A DNA stretch of 64,000 nucleotides from positions 82,194,390 through 82,258,389 of the forward strand of contig JAVMKO010000003.1 of the NCBI GenBank assembly GCA_032164245.1, given 5' to 3'. Numbering within the stretch: the stretch's first letter is position 1; each line of letters begins with the position of its first letter. The translations under genes and the position numbers were made by a program. Source of the DNA: Sternotherus odoratus (Eukaryota > Chordata > Testudines > Kinosternidae). Positions 25,280 to 38,247 of this stretch are shown here, in pieces. The notes beneath the pieces were generated by a model. The model was not told where the DNA came from and made no database searches. It was given only the letters and a program-made list of their open reading frames with translations.

Positions 25280-25635
25280 TGCCACCAGCAGAGGCTGATA
25301 TTCTTTTTTGGTGGCTCAGGTTCTGTAGTTTCCGCATTGGAGTTTTGCTCTTTTAAGACTTCTGAAAGCATGGCCCACATCTCGGCCCTCTCCGATTTTG
25401 GAAGACACTTCAGATTCTTAAACCTTGGGTCCAGTACAGTAGCTATCTTTAGAAATCTCATGTTGGAATCTTTGCATTTTGTGAAATCTGCAGCGAAAGT
25501 GATCTTAAAATGAACATGTACTGGATCATCATCTGAGACTGCTATAACATGAAAGATATGGCAGAAAGAAGGTAAAACAGAGCAGGGGACATACAATTCT
25601 CCCCCAAGGAGTTCAGTGACAAATTTAATTAACAC
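25280..25635 (-). pseudogene. hAT transposase remnant
   Basis: The minus frame reads KFVTELLGGELYVPCSVLPS, then KIATVLDPRFKNLKCLPKSE and an acidic/proline stretch. The ATVLDPRFK block is typical of the C-terminal half of hAT and ZBED-type transposases. The frame then runs into the inserted MITE, where the predicted protein becomes proline-rich noise. An upstream piece of the same protein may lie at 25640-25834 in another frame. It is not functional: no full catalytic core or BED finger is present. Confidence 0.7.
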
Positions 25636-25789
25636 TTTTTTTAAAAATGAGCGTCATGAGCATGGAAGCATTTCCTCTGGAATGGTGGCCAAAATATGAA
25701 GGGGCATATGAATGTTTAGCATGTTTGGCACTTAAATACCTTGCAATGCCAGCTAAAAAAGTGCCTGTTCTCACTTTCTCACTTTCTGG

Positions 25790-26161
25790 TATCAGAGAGG
25801 TAGCCGTGTTAGTCTGGAATAGCAAAGGAAACAAAATCTTGTGGCACCTTAAAGACCAGACTACAAAGGGAAACTGCAGAACTTCAATTCATTTGCAAAT
25901 TCAGCACACACCTTCTAGGACTGAACAAAGATCTAGAATGGCTGGCTCATTACAGACATTGTTTCTCCTCTCTCCATGTTCACACACCCCATTCAAATGC
26001 TAGAAGAATAATCCACACTCCCTGATCGGAGATAACAAACTGGTTCAGCTTATTTGGACTAACCTTTTCACCTCCCACCTGGTTCTTACCTACTTTCCCA
26101 GACCTGCCTCTAAACATTTCCACTGCTTGCATCCGACGAAGTGGGTATTAGCCCACGAAAG
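25790..26161 (+). mobile_element. Pol III-type SINE with 12-bp target-site duplication
   Basis: It begins TATCAGAGAGGTAGCCGTGT, resembling the tRNA-derived head of a turtle SINE family, and ends with GACGAAGTGGGTATTAGCCC-ACGAAAG. CTCACTTTCTGG occurs exactly at both flanks (25778-25789 and 26162-26173), as expected for LINE-driven insertion. It interrupts the hAT element at 24.65-26.65 kb. Confidence 0.88.
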
Positions 26162-27848
26162 CTCACTTTCTGGTGACACTGTAAATAAGAAGAGGGCAGC
26201 ATTATCTATTATCTATTATTTATAAATGTAAACAAACCTGCTTTTCTTAGCGATTAACTGAATGAGAAGTAGGACTGAGTGGACTAGTAGGCTCTGAATT
26301 TCTCCATTGTTTTGTTTTTGAGTGTAGTTATGTAACAAAAAAAATCTACATTTGTATATTTCACTTCAGGACAAAAAGATTGCACTACAAGTACTTGTAT
26401 GAGGTGAATTGAAAAATACTATTTCTTTTGTTTATCATTTTTACAGTGCAAATATTTGTAATCAAAAACAATATACACTTTTATTTCAATTACAACACAG
26501 AAGACAACATATATGAAAATGTAGAAAAACATCCAAAATATTTAATACATTTCAATTGGTATTCTGTTGTTTAACAGTGCAATTAATCATGATTCATTTT
26601 TTAAATCATGATTCATTTTTTTAGTTAATCAGTGATTAATCAGATTGATATTTGTGGCCAATATGTTACTTCCAACGGTAAGTGAATGAAGGACTTATTT
26701 TATCCTGCCCCTTCAATGTAGATTGGCACAATAAGCTTAGCTCACAGAAGTATATATTTTACATATATTTTAGGGGTGGGGCAGAGGTCATAATGCAGTT
26801 AAATACATTTGGAATTTTAACAACTTTGATTATGCTGGATATTAGTTAAGGCCCAATCCTGCAACTTGATTCACATTGGTGCTGTAATCTGCCCATGTGC
26901 TGTCAGTTGCAGTATCTGGTCTTTAAACCAGTGAGTTTATAATGGCACTCCCCTCTGAAAATCAGGTCTCTTTAAGGTGTCTTAGGGAGGGTGTCTAAGG
27001 AAGGGTACCCAAAATTGGAGTCCCCCAAAAAGACTACTCACCTCGAAATTTACCTCGAGGTTTTTGTAATTCATAACATGTAACTATGTTTCTTTTATAT
27101 ATGGTCCTTATGTGATGCATCAACAAAAATTCTCAGTGCCCTTTCTCAACATTTATGCCCCTCCACCATTTGTTCCTCATACAGAAAATGTTCATGTTTT
27201 TAATTATGTCCATGATGTATTTTATTGCCTATCTAGAGTGAAAAAAAATTGGTAAATGTCAGCTAGTGGTATTTCAAGTTCTGGAAATTTTATTGTCCAT
27301 CGTTTGCAATTTGAAAGAAATTATGTATGCACTGAGTAATACTGAATGACTGGAACCAGCTTTCCAAAGTTCAGCAAAGTTTTCAAAAAGTTATATGCTA
27401 AAAGGGAATGTTCTGTTACATACACCTCCTATCTCAAATTTACGGATTGTTCTACAATGTGTGTGAAATATACTTAGTACACAATAGCATTAAGGGATGT
27501 ATTTTTAAAATAGGCTGGTTTTGTGAATAGTTCTTTGAGATTGTTAACTAGTTGCTAATGATGAGCGAACTTCAATACAGCTGGAAATTCATGCTCAGCA
27601 CTTGCCCTCTGCATTTCAGTCCCCTTTAAGGTCTCAAGTTGGGCACCTAAAAATAAAAGTCACCCCTAGTCACCACTAGTCACTTTTGAACATGTGTATC
27701 TGTAATTCTTAACAAGAGTTATTGAAACTCTGAGAGGAGGACAGAAGGTACAGAACAGTGAAAGAAGAAGGAGCAGGAGTCCTGCACAGCAAAAGTGCCT
27801 GCGTGTCACCCTGACTTTTTCTTGGAAAGACAAACAAACAGTTTTTTC

Positions 27849-27886
27849 CTAATCTAATCTAATCTAATCTAATCTATTATACCAAC
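27849..27886 (+). repeat. (CTAAT)n microsatellite
   Basis: Seven tandem CTAAT/CTATT units. Confidence 0.9.
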
Positions 27887-28012
27887 ACTTTGCTATTAAA
27901 CTAGTGACCGCAGACTACTAGTACCAATGTGATTAGAATATGACCCATGCTGGGTGATGAAGAGCATCCAGGTGTGTTAGGACCCAAGGCATCTTCATGA
28001 TAATAATACCTA

Positions 28013-28182
28013 GCTCCTATTCAAAGTACTTTACAAAGGAGTTAACAATCATTATCCCCATTTTATGGCGGCACAAATAAAGCACAGTTGAGGTGAAATC
28101 CAAGATCACCTAGCAGGTCAGTGACAGTTTTAGAACAGAACCCAAGGTCTTCTAAGTCCCAGTCCAGTGGTCTAAGCACTGT
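28013..28182. mobile_element. MIR-like SINE fragment
   Basis: It contains the MIR-type central blocks: CAAAGTACTTTACAAAG, TTATCCCCATTTTATGG, and GATCACCTAGCAGGTCAGTG. Confidence 0.6.
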
Positions 28183-28329
28183 CTCTGTATTTATGTTTTA
28201 AAATAGAGATGAGTGAAATGCTGCACTGGCACTATTTTGACAAAGGGCTCCCACAAAATGTTTACCTCCTCAGGCTGTGGTAAGACCCATGTACCAAGTG
28301 TGCACTTGATTGCAAAGAGTAGCAATGAG

Positions 28330-28600
28330 GGACTGGGGAAACTATTCATTTGTTTTCTAGTTTTCTAAACAAAAAAAAGCTCTCTCATTATAACTATAAA
28401 GAGAAAGGGGATGCTATTTTGGCAGACAAACTTGTATTAAGTGTAATTCCCTGGAAATGTTTAGACTTTGTTCCTGAAAAATTATGTTGAGTATATTGAT
28501 AGTATCTACTTGTGTTGTTTGAAAAGAGTTTTGTGCATGTGCTTGTAGGGGTGAGTGTGTGAGGACAGACGGGAGGGAGCACCTTGTAAAGGAATCTGGG
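28330..28600 (+). repeat. dispersed repeat family, copy 2
   Basis: This is the partner of 13775-14050, diverged but collinear over about 250 bp (for example AAATGTTTAGACTTTGTTCC). It lies in the same orientation and is not recognised as a named element. Confidence 0.5.
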
Positions 28601-31579
28601 GCAGAGTATCATCCTGAATACACTTTTTTTTTCCTGAAAATACCTGACACTTGATATATTCTGCTATATTCTTCAGACCAAAATTGTCTCTTCAGAGGTT
28701 TTTTTTTAATAAACCCCAGGGCTATGTCATCTTTGGCAGAGACGGTGCACAATATGCAGGGAGGGAGGGAACTCCCATCAGGGAAAAAGAAATTACCCCA
28801 ACCCTGTCTTTAGTTCAACAATGTGCTTTTTACAAGGGGTTCCCATGAGCCATTGAGAACCCACTCCTGCATACAGCTGGATGGAGGAACCAGTTTGAAT
28901 AAAATAAAACTCAGATTTTTTGAAGTTTCCAAATTCTGATAACTTTTTTATTATTAGTCTGCAGTTCAAAACATTAAGCAAAATAGATTCTTCATTGGAT
29001 ATGTCATCCCACATATGTCTCCAGTCCCTTCCATCTCACCTGTTCACTTGGTTTGACAATGTTTTGTCCCACATTTTATATTTCAAACAGACATGTTATC
29101 TTGTGAATGCACACTTATGTAAATGAACAGTTCAGTATTATCACACTGGATGAACCAGAATTTGAACAGCTTTTTGGTGTTTAGGTTTTGATGTTACATG
29201 AGTACAAAGATATGTGTCAATGTCTTTGACAGTTCTGTAAAGATCTGAAAATGGCACAAGTTGTGCTTGTTCTCATCTCTTGCAGGAGTGAGTTCCAGCT
29301 GTGTGCCAGACACTGAGAAAGCATCCTCTCTTCTGGGAGGTGATCTTTATTGCTCAATTGGTCCCCTGGGCAAAGGTATGTATAGTGCCAACTACTTTCA
29401 GTCAGAGCAGGAAACAGGAAACAAATAGCTCTTGGGGCATGAATTGAATCAGTAGATGGTAATGCAGAGACCTCTCAATGAGTTTTGGACCTACATTTTG
29501 TATGTTTTGATAACATGCTGAGTCTGTCAGGGGCTTTCCTTTACAGCTCCGCCCTGTGGTCCTACTGGGAAATAACATCAGGTGCCTTTAGGACAAGGAT
29601 GCTTTGTGGAATTTTGTCACTTGCAAGATCTTTCCCTGTGCTCAGATACTATGATGAGATATGTTTTGCAAATGATACATGTAGCATGAATAATAACAGT
29701 TATAGAGTGAGAGAGAGAAAGAGAATCAGAGTTTAGAGAGCACAGAACCTCACAGGTTTATGCCTATACTCTTCAGTTATTTAGAGCACCAAGCTATTTA
29801 GAGTTCATATTGTAAATGCCAATAGGAAAAGTCAGTTAATGTTTTGAGGTGCTCAGATGCATACCAAACTGAGCACACAGTCGGACATATTTAATGAGAG
29901 ACATTTTTGTTTCTGTGGACTATTGACTTGAAATGGGAGCTGCTTTGAAGGGGAAGATGTAAGATTTTTTTTTCTTCCACTAGGTGTCACCAACACTATA
30001 TTTTTACAAACAAACTACAGGCATGGCTAGTATAGAATGTCTCAATAATATTTCGGCCAATGAATGGACACATTACTTAGGGTTTGGCTGCCTGGGGAAA
30101 TTGACCAGCAATAGCTACTCCAGAATAGCCAGTATAGCTATTGTGGAATAACTGCCCGGTTTGGAGACCCTATTGCAGAATAAAAGTGTTATTCTTCTAC
30201 AATAAAATCTATAAATTATTCCCTGTCAAAAATTATTCTGGAATAGCTCATTTAATAGTTTCTCTGGAATACCTGTACCAGTTATTTTCCGCTATGTACA
30301 CAAAGCCTAATCTTCAAAAGGAAGAACATTCCCTACACAAAAGAGTAACAGCTAAAATGAGTATTTGTAGTTAGAGTTTCTGTTCCACCTCTCCTGTGGC
30401 CAGTGTTGGGTTTACAATGGCACCAGTGGTGTCATGGAGCTGGCCCCATGCTCAGAAGGGGCCCCGGCCTGCTCTGCTTGCACTGTTCCCTGAGACACCA
30501 CCAGCCCGCTAACGCTCGTGTCCATCCCCCGCCCACCGCTTGCTCCTCTTGGCCTGCCCGCTGAAGCCTCATTTTCACCCCCCCTCGCTGAGGGGCTGAG
30601 GTCATGTGGCAGACTCGAGGGCCGATATAGAGGTTCAACTGCTGAAGAGTTTTGTCTCTATGAATATGCAACCTTCAGACTTCAGCACGCTTTCCCAGCC
30701 TGGGGCTCGGTCTCTCACACGCATCCCGCAGGTCATGACATAACAGTGTCTAACCATGGCCAGTGGAGTCAACGGTGTGTGACATGGGAATTTACCCGCC
30801 CTGATGTGAGCGGGCCAGGAAACAAAGGGAATCTCTGCCGCATGGCTGTGTGCTGCACAGTGGGCGCTGGAGGCAGGCATGGCTGCCAGGTTTTGTGCTG
30901 CTCCACATGCGGCATTTTATGTTAATTATTTAATGGCATAATTTGCATATTTGTAAGCATTTTCCCACTCTCCCTCCCAACAGTCTCCCCTTTCCCACCT
31001 CCCCAGCTCACTGCAGACTCCACCCTATTCTCTCCCTGCTCATCTGCCCCCTCCAGACCCCTGGCCTTTCCCACCCTACCAGCTGCCGCCGCCACCACAT
31101 CTTCCTCCCTGGTGCACCAGCTGGCTGTGCCCCAGCAAGAGGAGCAGCGAGGGGAGGGGCAGAGAGTCTACCTGCCTCCCTCAGACCAGGTGCCATAGCA
31201 GCCCCCAGTGGCTAGGGGGTGAACTGCACCTTTTGCTGGATGTGCGAGGGTCCCACTGGGCTGTGGGGACATGTGATAGGGACAGGCCGACGAAAACCTG
31301 GACTGTGGTGGGAGCCCTGGGTCAATGCAATGTTAATAAAAATGTAACAAAAGAAACTGCCTCAATTTCTCATCCTAGACAGGAGTTGGCAGGGAACTGC
31401 AGGATGTGACTGCAGGGCAACCAGATATTCCTGGAAGCAAGTGGTATTGCAGAGAGAGTCAAAGCCTCCATTTGGCTACCTGGGGTCACACGATAAGGGG
31501 ATTAAGCTTTGTAACCACGACTCAAGTCAGGTGACTGGGCTGGGAAATAAAGCAAGGCCAGCATTCCTATCTACTACAC

Positions 31580-31692
31580 CAGTGGTTTTCAACCTGTGGT
31601 CTGCAGACTACGTCTAAGATTTCCAAAGGGATCCGCACCTCCATTTGAAAATTTTTAGGGGTCCACAGATGAAAAAAGATTGAAAACCACTG
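31580..31692. mobile_element. hAT-like MITE, TIR CAGTGGTTTTCAA
   Basis: Left end CAGTGGTTTTCAACC; right end GATTGAAAACCACTG. The 113-bp element is flanked by TACTACAC and TGCTACAT, a decayed 8-bp duplication (six of eight match). Confidence 0.75.
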
Positions 31693-33364
31693 TGCTACAT
31701 ATTTGTTACAGGATGAGGTGAAAACAAGTTAGCACTTACATACACTAGTGCCTTTAATCTTTAAAGCACTTGGCAAACATTAATTAATCTGGGATGGACA
31801 AGTGCTGAGGTCAGCTAATGTTGCTTCTAGCTGCAATAACATCTGCAAGGAAATCTCCATGGTTACAAAAGCACCATGCAGTAGAGTCCAGATGCCTCCT
31901 GGTACTTCCCTGGCCTCCTACCCATTCTGTGTCTGCCCTATATTTCCCAGAGTCATAAATTCAGGAAGGAGCATGGAGAGGCTTCTGTAGGATCCTGGGG
32001 TGGGAGGAATGTTCAGAGGAACTGCTGCTTCCCCAACTTCTGGCTAAATGTCCCTCTGACATTAGATTTTGTTCCCATCAACCTGCATGCAAGAAGAACC
32101 ATTCATGCTAAGTGGTGTATCTAACTAATCTGAGAGGACAGAGAGAATAGAAGGAATTAGGATTCAGGATTTCCCAGCCCCTGGTCCTGTGCTCAGAACA
32201 CACCACAATTAGTACTTCTGTCTTTTGGTTTTGGCTCAAGCCAAAACTGGCAAGGAAGAGCTTCTTCATTCAGATTAATTGGAATATGGAACTGGCTACT
32301 CTATCATGGCCAGGATGCACAAAGTAGAAAAAGGCAAAAAGGGATACAGTATACTTGGAATCAGAAAATGCAATAGAACATATCTGCTAACTATCATGAT
32401 ACACTTGCTGGGAGGTTAAACATGAACTAAATAGATATTTGGAGGGTTTTTTCTGTCTACAAATTATGTTGCATTGTAATTAGACCTTAAAATTAACCTG
32501 CTTTAAAGAGTTGTCCCAAAGTGCATCTCTTATTTTGAGGAGTCCAGTAAAATATTTTTTTAATTAAACAAATGCTCTTTACACTAATATCTGATGGAAA
32601 ATTTCTAATATTAAAATGTTGTAATCCTGATTTGGGAATCTTTTAGACAGCAGATACTACATTTCAAAGAAAGGGGGGGAAGGAAAGCTTTTAGTTTTAA
32701 GCAATTAACTAGCTTTTGTAATGATTCATTTAATTTGAATAGGAGTGCTAGTCTGTACTCTCTTTTCAGATTGTGGTTTTCTATAATAAACTAGAAAAAA
32801 AGCTCTCAGGAGGGAATGAAGCTTCCTGGAAATACACCACATTTACATCCATAAATTAATATCCTTTTTATATCCTGACAGCATCATCAATGTATTCTTT
32901 ATCTGTAGTAATTATTTCATTTAACTCCTCACCTTATTTAGGATCCTTGCATGGATTTACTGAGATTGTAATCAGAAGATTTAAACCTGTAAAGAGAGAC
33001 ATTCTAAATTTAGAAAGGATAATGGAAAGCATTGTTCTTAGAGCTAAAATTTAGGACAGAGAGCATAGTGGAAACAGATTAGTGCCAAGCTATTTACTTC
33101 TACAGTAGGGCGTGTCAATTTGCCATTTATAAATATGAGGGCCAAATTTTTGTCTTAGGTATCTATATAAACTGGTATTATTATAATTTACACTGATATA
33201 AATAAGAGCACAATTTGACCATATGTTTTTATTTTGTTCTTTCTGAAAACTGGAAGGGTCAATGAGTCTCATTTAAATGAAATTTACTTTCTTTCAACTG
33301 AACAGCAAACAAAAATGATTATAACGGGTACTTAGGAACTCTAGAAGTTCAGCAAATTTCATGC

Positions 33365-33625
33365 ATGGATAGAAAGTTGGAGATTGGTCCTGCTTTGAGC
33401 AGGGGATTCGACTAGATCAGCAGTGTCCAATAGAAATTTGATTCTAGCCACACTTGTGGTTTTGAGTTTTTCTTGTTAGCCACATTATTAAAACGCCACA
33501 TGCATTAGCCACAATTCAATAGCCTATTAGCCACATGTGGCTAGTGGCAAACGTATTGGACACCACTGGACTAGATGACCTCCTGAGGTCCCTGCCAACC
33601 CTGATATTCTATGATTCTATTATTC
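33365..33625 (+). mobile_element. CR1 LINE 3' end, split by a MITE
   Basis: TTGGTCCTGCTTTGAGCAGG and, beyond the insert, GATGACCTCCTGAGGTCC followed by the terminal ATTCTATGATTCTAT repeat, a characteristic CR1 3' end. Confidence 0.88.
33418..33568. mobile_element. 151-bp hAT-type MITE with exact 8-bp TSD
   Basis: Left end CAGCAGTGTCCAATAG; right end, reversed, CAGTGGTGTCCAATAC. GACTAGAT is duplicated exactly at 33410-33417 and 33569-33576, and removing one copy restores the CR1 sequence. Confidence 0.92.
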
Positions 33626-35334
33626 ATATTTGGGAAAACCTTTTCATAGATAGGAAGCATGAGATTTATACCAGAAATATTGACATACCAACCTGTGGTG
33701 GAAATGGTGACCACTTTAATAACATCAGAGACAGAAACAAATTAAGGCATATAGAACAGATATATAATTAAAGCTGCACCCCTATTGGTGTGTTATATTA
33801 AAAGGATGCTTATTTGTCAAATTAGAAAATATGGGCCACATTCTTGGGTCCTGCCAAGCTATGCTCCGTGCTGGACTGAGCAGGAAGGTGGTTCGGAGGG
33901 AAAAAATAATTAAAAGTGCTATTTTGTGGGCTTAAATTGGATTTAAGTGGCACATAAATCTGGTTCTGATCTCTGCATATGGGTGAAAATCACTCACACT
34001 GCATAAATAATACCTGAACCCTAAATAAGTCTGTATGAAGTACCCATGTTCCTACCTGTGAATAATAACTGTGCACCAATTACACTCTGCCTGGGAGGTA
34101 CACAAGTCTTCAGGGAGGTGAAGAGGCACCTTTCCCCCAGAAATCTCACTCAAAAGTACCCAGAATTGAGAGCCACATTCTGCTTTCAGTCACACCCATC
34201 TGAATATGCAGTAACCCCAGTCAATACAGGCAGTCTGTCTTTAGTTTTTATGTGGTAAATGCTGCCAGTGTGCAGCCTTTATCCTGTTCTTGGACCCCAG
34301 CATCACAGTGAATTATACCCAGGTAAGCAGTTATTTCTGTATGGAATCTCACTGTTTTTGCACAGATTTCATATAGGCTATGGGTAAAAAGTGACAGGAT
34401 CATAGGTCCTAGTGAAAATCTCCTATGTTGTTTACGCACTTTTAAAAATTGAACCCTGTGTGCCAGGATGGAAGCATAAAAGACAGACACATAGAAGAGA
34501 GAATGAAATGGGAAATCAGAAGAACAAGTAATTAGGCCTTGATGCAGCAAAGCACATAAGCATGGTCTTAACTGTAAACACATAGGTACACCGGTCACTT
34601 CAACTTGACTACTCACATCCTTATAGCAAAGGCTATACTTAAGTGCTTTGCTGGATCAGGGCCTTTGAAGGGTTTTGTTAATTTGCTTGCTTTTTATTAT
34701 TGTTAACCCACTACTTGTGGTCATTTATACAGTGTAACTGAAAGCAAAATTTGTACATAATCCTATGTTAGTGTTATGCTTTCATTAGGATCAAATGGTA
34801 ACTCCCAATAGCTGTTATTAGTTAGAAGCCCGCAGTTTGCATAGTTATACATATCTTATACCATAACTGCTTCATCTGTTTAATTGAGCTGTATACTTAA
34901 GTTCCTACAGAAGTCTATCTACTGTAGCTTACAGATAGCACAATGTATGGTAGAAAAAAATAGAAGGTATAGGGTTTCATTGTTGCAATTAAAATGCCAT
35001 GACTGAATCTGTGTAGATCTGGTGGCCAAAAGTGCACAGAGTCCATGGGCAGGCGCCCATATGCAGGTACCCAAATGACTAATACTGCGTGCAGAAACAT
35101 CATACATCACCTGTGAGCAATGTGCCATGCCTGTGAGAACAAAGAAAATTGGGTTCCTGAACCCTGATATAGGAAATGGGGTTTATTTATCATTTAAAAT
35201 CATTTCTTCAAAAACTCCCTGATGATCTATAAATCTTTTTTACTTCACTGCTTGAAGAATAAGTGTAGGACTATATTATATCATAAAGATGTATTCGCTG
35301 CAGTTCATATGCAAACATATGGACATTGAATAGA

Positions 35335-35590
35335 GGCTGTTCACATATCCCCGACCCCCTGCCTCAACCTGCTCTGCACCCCCTCCCACATCCTGAACCC
35401 CTCATCCCCAGCCCCACCTCAGAGCCCACACCTGCAGTTGGAGCCCTCACCCCCTCCCACACCGTACCCCTTGCCCCAGCCCAGATCCCCCTCCTGCACC
35501 CTGAACCCCTTATTTCTGCCCCCATACCCCCAGCTAGAGCCCTCACCCTGTCCTGCACCCCAACTACCTTCCCCAGCTCAGTGAAAGTGA
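35335..35590. repeat. C-rich degenerate tandem repeat
   Basis: Loosely repeated blocks of the type CCCTCATCCCCAGCCCCACC and GGAGCCCTCACCCC. Its open frames are compositional. Confidence 0.6.
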
Positions 35591-38221
35591 GTGAGGGTGG
35601 AGGAGAGTGAGCCACTGAGGGAGGGGGAATGTAGTGAGCAGGGGGCAGGGCCTCAGGAAAGGTGTTTGGTTTTGTGGGATTAGAAAGTTGGGAACCCTAG
35701 CAAGGCAGTGGGCATGAGGACTGTCTGACACTGCTTATGGAGAGAGACTTTGGGGGATCACAGAAGGGGGATCACAGTGTGTCTTGGCTGGCAGGCTGAG
35801 CCATGAAGCAACCATACTGCAGCTCTGTGAGCAGGAGGGGAGCTGTGATGGTAGAAGAGAAGAAAGGGGTGCTGAACTGGGCAAAGGTAATCTCCAGAAT
35901 AGCCAGAAGGAGGTGCCACCCAGCAGCGAGTAGAGGAGCTCGTGACACTCAAGTAAGAGCAATTTTATCTTACTAGACTCTTGGTAGCACAGTGGCCCCC
36001 TTTGTTTCCCCAACAATGGCACCTCCGGGATCTAGGTGTTGAGGGTCTTTGTTGGATCTGAACAATGTATGCTAAGGAACTGGGAGGGGGCTGAGGAGAA
36101 GGTGCAAGGCCATCTGCAGAAATGACGCTGGCTGCTTCCCAGACACTCCTTTCAGGGGCAGGTTTGGATTGTCAACAATCTTGGTGTCTCAACATTGTGG
36201 CAGCAGCTAGTGTGGCTGGACCCTGCCTCGGGCCTTTGGGGCCAGATTCAGTGGAATATTAACCATTTTTTCCTAATAATTACCACTGCGTTGTGCCCTG
36301 CTTTGCTGTTCCTGCCATTAGAGGAAGGGGCACAGTGGCTCATTGATTTAGTCAGCATAGTGGCAGCCTTTCACCTATAGTCCATGCACCTGTTCTGTAT
36401 TCCTGTACTCTGGCTCCCTGCTGGCCTAGCAGTCCCTCACTTTTTCTCTCCTCCATTGCACTGGTGGGATAGGTTTTGATGCTCGCCTATGTTTGTTGGA
36501 ACCTGTTCGATTGGTGTTTAGATTTGCTTTCATTCTATAATGGCCTTTTAAAAACCTGGTAACTTCAGCAGAGTATGTGGCCAGACCAGGCATTTCCAGT
36601 TTATGACTCTTGGAAGAGCTGCTGTTTTTTAACCCACTTTTTCCTGATGAAGTACTTTCCTCTGAGAGCCCTTTTTTTTTCTGCCTCTACTCAAGCTGGG
36701 TTGACCAAGCTGTTCCTAGCTGGTTAAGCAAGAAGTTAGGACAGCTCTTGCTCTGGTCTGTGTGTTTTTTAGATTAGGTCCTCTCTGAATTCCAGCCGAT
36801 GCTCCCTCTGCAGGCTATTCAGTATTCATAGGACTTTTTTTCAGGGATAGTTCTTCCATGGGGGGGAATCCTGAGTCCCCTTGCCCCCTGTTGATGAGCT
36901 CCTTGAGCAACCAGGCAGATTGTTGTCCTGGAAGGGTTTGGTGAATGTTCCTTTTGCAACCTTGACCAAGAAGGAGCTCTATGGCTAGTGTGTCAAGCTG
37001 CAGTATTATGCCACCCTCTCTGATCTCCCTGATACAGCCAGGAGGATGCCCCTTTCCCTGGTTGGTTCTATATCCCTGGCTTGGAGAACACTGTAAAAAC
37101 CACCTCTTTTTAAGTGCTCTGGTATCTTGCAGTGGAGGGTCCCGCATAGTATTGTAGTAAGCATTTTGTGCACCATATTACCCCTGAGATATTTGTGCAG
37201 TGCCTCTTCTGTTTGGCTTCAGACACAGTGTTCAATTTTATCCTACAGTGCCCTCAGCTGATTCCTCTTTGTGGGATTTTTTTTTTCAGCAGCTTTTCTG
37301 AAGGTTAGAACTGGTTTTCTCCAAGCCTCTCTTTGTTCTTGGAGTGAGATACAGTGCTCACATTCAGCCTTTTTCATGCCTGGCTAACTTTTTGCTGGGT
37401 CATGCAAAAATATCTGTTTTGAAATCTCACCAAAATTAAATGGCCAGGGTAGAGCTGTCTGATGTGCTAGAGCTGTTCCGTGCACTTATTGTGGTTTGGC
37501 TGCAGATTATTTGTGCCTTGCATATATTGACATGGAATCTGGACACTTTTCATTTGACTTTGTACATTAACACTATTTTGAGTGAACTTGGTGCTGATGC
37601 TCTAGTGATCCTTGTATAATGTTCACCTAATAAGAGTTTTGCTTTATTTTATTGATATCTTTTGTGTATATATTGTAATTTTATAACATTTAAAATAGTT
37701 TTGAATGAAATGTTATGCAAATAAAGGTGTTTTTGTCATGTCTCTCTCTGTCTCTGTCATTCTCTTTTCCCCCTCTCTTAAATATTAATTGAAAATAAAC
37801 ATGTCTCTAAAATAAAGGATCAGTTTTTAAATATATTCATTTCCACACATTTTAATTATCTTTCCGTAGCTCCCTGCTTGGAATATCTAGAACAATAGGG
37901 ACTTTATTTATTTTCTGCAGCCTTTTGCATGACTCCTGTCCAGAGAAGTAGGGGAGTTGGAAGTGGGCCCCAGTATTTTTCAATTACAGGTATTGTATGC
38001 TACCAAAGTGATGAAATAAAGTTGTGAATAAGCCAAAACACTGGCTGTGAACAGTTCCAAACTTTGCAACTGACTCTTACCTCTATAATGGGCTAAAACA
38101 GAACCCTGAGTCTGAACATCCCGTGAACACTAAGAAAGTTTAGATCTATGTTCACATTTTCTGGCTCACTCCTTGTTTAACATTAACCTAACCCAGTATG
38201 CGTGTTTCATAACTATCACTT

Positions 38222-38247
38222 AATATATATATATATATATATATATA
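38222..38247. repeat. (TA)n microsatellite
   Basis: Perfect alternating AT run of about 26 bp. Confidence 0.9.

Larger units (their letters stand above)
24650..26650 (-). mobile_element. decayed hAT element with transposase remnant, nested insertions
   Basis: On the minus strand the element runs from an AT-rich TTAATC-type subterminal region (near 26.64 kb) through a 5' region to a transposase fragment and ends near 24.65 kb. It matches the copy at 40.73-41.49 kb over the 5' part. It is split by a SINE (25790-26161) and a MITE (24829-25273). Without these inserts it would be about 1.2 kb, so it is already internally deleted. Confidence 0.75.

Noticed and set aside
24649..25635. 328-codon minus-strand open frame as a gene
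   Set aside because: Only the first third resembles a hAT transposase. The rest is proline/arginine-rich translation of an inserted GC-rich MITE bounded by an 8-bp TSD.
35326..35610. proline-rich open frame
   Set aside because: Produced by a degenerate C-rich tandem repeat.
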